Assembly (NCBI GenBank): GCA_030018635.1
Contig: JASEHU010000073.1
Span: 1 to 8,890, forward strand
Length of the DNA stretch: 8,890 nucleotides
Direction of reading: 5' to 3'
Source: a bacterium
GTDB taxonomy: Bacteria > UBA9089 > CG2-30-40-21 > SBAY01
The translations under genes and the position numbers were made by a program. The notes below the pieces were generated by a model, which searched no databases, was not told the origin of the DNA, and saw only the letters and a program-made list of their open reading frames with translations. Below, piece by piece: positions 6,513 to 8,890 of this stretch. Positions within the stretch are counted from its first letter, which is position 1, and every line of letters starts with the position of its first letter.

Positions 6513-7445
6513 ATGAGATGGATGATAATTATTTTTTGTTTATTATTAGTTTTAAAAGGTAATTGTTTTGGTAAGGAGAACAGTTATAGTAAGGCAGGTA
6601 AAAGTGCAGCTACATTTTTAAAGATAAGTGTAGACGCCAGGGCATCGGGTATGGGTGAGGCATATGTAGGTCTGGCAGAGGGTGTTAGCTGTATTTACTA
6701 TAATCCAGCAGGATTGGTACAGAGTAAAACAAGAGAGGCTACATTTATGCATAATGCCTATTTTGAAGGAATAAATCATGAATTTGTAGGCTATGTTCAT
6801 CCAATGGAAGACATGGAAAGGGTGATAGGTTTAGGGATAATAGGTTTGGTTATAGATGATATTCCAAGAAAGACAAAGGCTACTCTTGTAGACGAAGGGA
6901 GTTTTAAAAGCAATGATTATTGCCTGATATTTTCTTTAGGGCAAAAGATAAAGGAGGACATTTTAGGGGGATTAAGTTTAAAGATAATCCATCAGAAATT
7001 AGATAATGAAAAAGGGTTGGGAGCAGGAATAGATGTTGGATTACTTTATAAAAATTATCCAACAGAAAAAATTAATATAGGGATAGTATTACAAAATATA
7101 GGGCAGAAGATAAAGATATACAAGGAAAAATTTACACTGCCTATTATTTTAAAAGTTGGCATTGCCTATCGTCTACCGAATGATAAATTACTTTTAGTAG
7201 CAGATTTAAAAAAGCCATATGATAATGAGGCAAGTATTCATTTAGGCTTAGAATATCGGGTATTGGAGTCCATTTTTTTACGAGGAGGATTTCGATACAA
7301 ATTTGATAATTTAAAGAATGAACCATTAACAGATTTAACATGTGGAGCAGGATTTGTAATCAAGGATTTCAGGCTTGATTATGCCTTCATTCCGTATGAC
7401 AAATTTGAAGACACCCACCGTATATCACTTACCAGGAGTTTTTAA
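6513..7445 (+). CDS. PorV/PorQ-family outer-membrane protein
   Basis: The 310-aa product starts at an ATG 8 nt after AAGGAG (6499-6504), which begins right after the stop codon of the large surface protein. A signal peptide covers residues 1-20 (MRWMIIIFCLLLVLKGNCFG). Residues 35-68 carry the hallmark FLKISVDARASGMGEAYVGL followed by YYNPAGL, typical of the PorV/PorQ (UPF0164-like) branch of FadL-like beta-barrels. The rest alternates strands and short turns, with barrel-like segments such as SIHLGLEYRV, FLRGGFRYKF and FRLDYAFIPY, and ends in RISLTRSF with a terminal Phe usual for outer-membrane proteins. Length fits the family. In Bacteroidota, PorV helps deliver proteins with C-terminal sorting domains to the cell surface. 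The neighbouring large protein carries such a domain, so a partnership is likely, though only inferred here. Confidence 0.88.
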   Translation: MRWMIIIFCLLLVLKGNCFGKENSYSKAGKSAATFLKISVDARASGMGEAYVGLAEGVSCIYYNPAGLVQSKTREATFMHNAYFEGINHEFVGYVHPMEDMERVIGLGIIGLVIDDIPRKTKATLVDEGSFKSNDYCLIFSLGQKIKEDILGGLSLKIIHQKLDNEKGLGAGIDVGLLYKNYPTEKINIGIVLQNIGQKIKIYKEKFTLPIILKVGIAYRLPNDKLLLVADLKKPYDNEASIHLGLEYRVLESIFLRGGFRYKFDNLKNEPLTDLTCGAGFVIKDFRLDYAFIPYDKFEDTHRISLTRSF

Positions 7446-7924
7446 CAACTACCTCTTTCTCCTTCTTATGTAATCCCTCGTATCGAGGCATTCAGGAAAT
7501 TCATGAACCTTAGAAACATAAGAGAAAATAAAAGGCACGAAAGAACTTTACCCCAAAAGAACCTACTAAAAACAAAGGTTTGTTTTCTTATGCTTATGAT
7601 AGTATCAAACAAAAAAATTCACTCCAGATTGAAAAATGACACACGCAAAACAGCAATTCACGGTGAAAAAATAAGGTATATTACAGATATTCTTATTTAG
7701 CCCAATGTTATGAATTGAGGCACAATATATTAGCACCTAACTATCAAAATACACTACATATTGGGTTTTTTGTTTTAAAAACTTATTTAAGTCAAGTCCA
7801 GGTAACATTTATTTTTATGCCAGGCAAAAAAATATTTTCGCACAATTTTTAAAAAAGTTCTGGACAATTTTACATATTTGTGTTAAGATTTCATGGAAAA
7901 TGTTACTTTTGGGAGGGGAATTTC
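7446..7924. other. Gene-poor region upstream of transposase
   Basis: In these 479 bases I see no convincing gene. A 65-codon frame at 7503-7700 has no ribosome binding site, no recognisable domain and a skewed basic composition. A second frame at 7532-7639 has no start codon. A small hairpin (cctcg tat cgagg, 7476-7488) lacks a U-run. The stretch from about 7700 to 7924 is very AT-rich and probably includes the left end and promoter of the transposase element. Its outer boundary cannot be set because the other end is outside the window. Confidence 0.6.
7701..7776 (+). terminator. Possible weak terminator
   Basis: cccaat at 7701-7706 can pair with attggg at 7760-7765, which is followed by a T-rich tail (ttttttgtttt, 7766-7776). 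The stem is only 6 bp and the loop is over 50 nt, so folding is uncertain. The position, downstream of the surface-protein/PorV pair and before the transposase, suits a transcription stop. Confidence 0.25.
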
Positions 7925-8857
7925 ATGAAATCTAAGAAACATTTAAATTTTGGTAGTCTGCGTGCTGAACTTTCTTTACTTTTTAACCATCTGCCGGATA
8001 ATCGACAAGCATCAAAAACAAATTATAGTCTACATGATTGCTTAATGTCGGGATTTGCATGCATGTATTTTCAGGAACCATCATTATTGCAATTTCAGAA
8101 AGAACTAAGGGAGAAACATAATAGAGATAATCTCCAAACTCTTTTTGGTGTTAAGGATATTCCTAAATACAGTCAGATGGGGGATAGTATAGATGAAGTT
8201 AATAGCGAAGAGATAAGTCCAATTTTCGGTAATTATTTTTCTCGATTACAGCGAGGAAAATACTTACTTCTCCATTATCAACTTTTCCCTGAATTGTATC
8301 TTTGTTCAATTGATGGGACACAATACTTTTCCTCTGAAAATATTAAGTGTTCTAATTGTCTCACAACAAAATATAGCGAGGGAACTATCAGTTATTCTCA
8401 TAAAGTAATGCAAGCGGCAATAATGCATCCTGGAGTGCGACAGGTAATTCCTTTAATGCCAGAGGAAATTCGTAATACAGATGGAAATGATAAACAAGAT
8501 TGTGAAATCAATGCAGCCAAACGATTGATACCAAAGATAAGGAAGGCTCATCCACAATTGGGTATCATTATTAATGGAGATAGTCTTCTTTCCAAGCAAC
8601 CGTTTATTAAAAATGTATTGTCAGCCAAAATGCATTATATACTTGTAGCCAAACCAGGAGATCATACCTATATGATGGAGTGGATTGATGCCTATGAACC
8701 AGATGAAATAAACAGGAAAAGTTTCACTGACAAGAAGAAACGGATTCATGAGTATGAATGGGTAAATGATGTGCCACTGAATGGGGGAGAAGATTCAATA
8801 AATACGAATTTTTTTAGATATAAAATCATTGCAAAACTAAGGAATGAAGGAGATTAG
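7925..8857 (+). pseudogene. DDE transposase, apparently C-terminally truncated
   Basis: The ATG at 7925 is chosen because GGAGGGG at 7912-7918 lies 6 nt upstream; a GTG at 7880 in the same frame lacks such a site. The 310-aa product looks like an IS4-like/ISNCY (possibly ISDol1-type) DDE transposase. Putative catalytic residues are Asp130 in CSIDGTQYF and Asp219 in IIINGDSLL. Between them lie CSNCLTTKY, YSHKVMQAAIMHPG and the KQDCE box (Glu194). In this superfamily the third acidic residue sits in a C-terminal RWKIENE- or YREK-like motif about 100 or more residues after the second Asp. Here the frame ends at 91 residues past it, in AKLRNEGD, with no such motif. The element is therefore probably inactive through a nonsense change or frameshift, unless an unusual split gene continues past the window. 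Confidence 0.65.
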
Positions 8858-8890
8858 TGTGTCCTAAATGCGGCATCAGGTAAGACTTAT

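Noticed and set aside
7476..7488. cctcg/cgagg hairpin after the PorV/PorQ-like gene
   Set aside because: The stem is only 5 bp and no T-run follows, so it is not supportable as a terminator.
7532..7639. Short open stretch reading ARKNFTPKEP...SYAYDSIKQ
   Set aside because: It reads somewhat like protein but has no start codon, only about 35 codons and no recognised family. It could be a gene remnant but cannot be supported.
7503..7700. 65-codon frame on the + strand
   Set aside because: No ribosome binding site, no signal or domain, composition skewed to Lys, Arg and Asn, and it lies in an AT-rich spacer. It looks like a chance frame.
8858..8890. CPKCGIR frame suggesting a zinc-ribbon protein
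   Set aside because: Only seven codons precede a stop, and the context is the broken end of a transposase. This is too little to call a gene.

Overview
The window is AT-rich bacterial DNA with every supported gene on the + strand. It carries a block of exported or cell-surface proteins, followed by a gene-poor stretch and a damaged transposase gene. The host is probably a Gram-negative-type bacterium from an environmental or candidate-phylum lineage. The reasons are a PorV/PorQ-like outer-membrane protein, a very large surface protein ending in a FlgD-like/T9SS type A-like sorting domain, and intergenic repeats built from 'atccgtgaaa' and 'acagatt' words. I cannot name the phylum from this window; Omnitrophota- or Desantisbacteria-like genomes would fit, but that is inference.

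Layout. (1) 3-1262: the 3' part of a secreted modular protein whose frame is open to the left edge. It has the end of a PPC-like domain, a CUB-like domain, and a C-terminal M15-type (D-Ala-D-Ala carboxypeptidase fold) zinc peptidase domain. (2) 1289-2311: an exported HEAT-repeat protein with a Lys/Glu-rich tail. (3) 2312-2466: an intergenic gap holding a degenerate tandem repeat. (4) 2467-3270: an exported 267-aa protein made of three diverged copies of one alpha/beta module. (5) 3271-3537: a non-coding stretch with a 178-bp MITE-like element (inverted ends, 8-bp flanking direct repeat) beside a second palindromic repeat. (6) 3538-6498: a 986-aa multidomain surface protein. (7) 6513-7445: a PorV/PorQ-family protein 14 bp downstream, probably co-transcribed. 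(8) 7446-7924: no convincing gene. (9) 7925-8857: a DDE transposase fragment that stops before the expected catalytic Glu.

How the genes fit together. The large protein and the PorV/PorQ-like gene form a plausible two-gene unit. In Bacteroidota type IX secretion, proteins with C-terminal sorting domains are exported across the outer membrane, and PorV is an outer-membrane partner in that process. The M15 protein, HEAT protein and triple-module protein carry visible export signals or extracellular domains but show no sorting domain within the window. I did not find a clearly new defence or mobile system. The best leads are the MITE with intact target duplication, the near-identical repeat domains bracketing the FnIII cassette, the unfamiliar triple-module protein, and the sorting-domain/PorV pairing.
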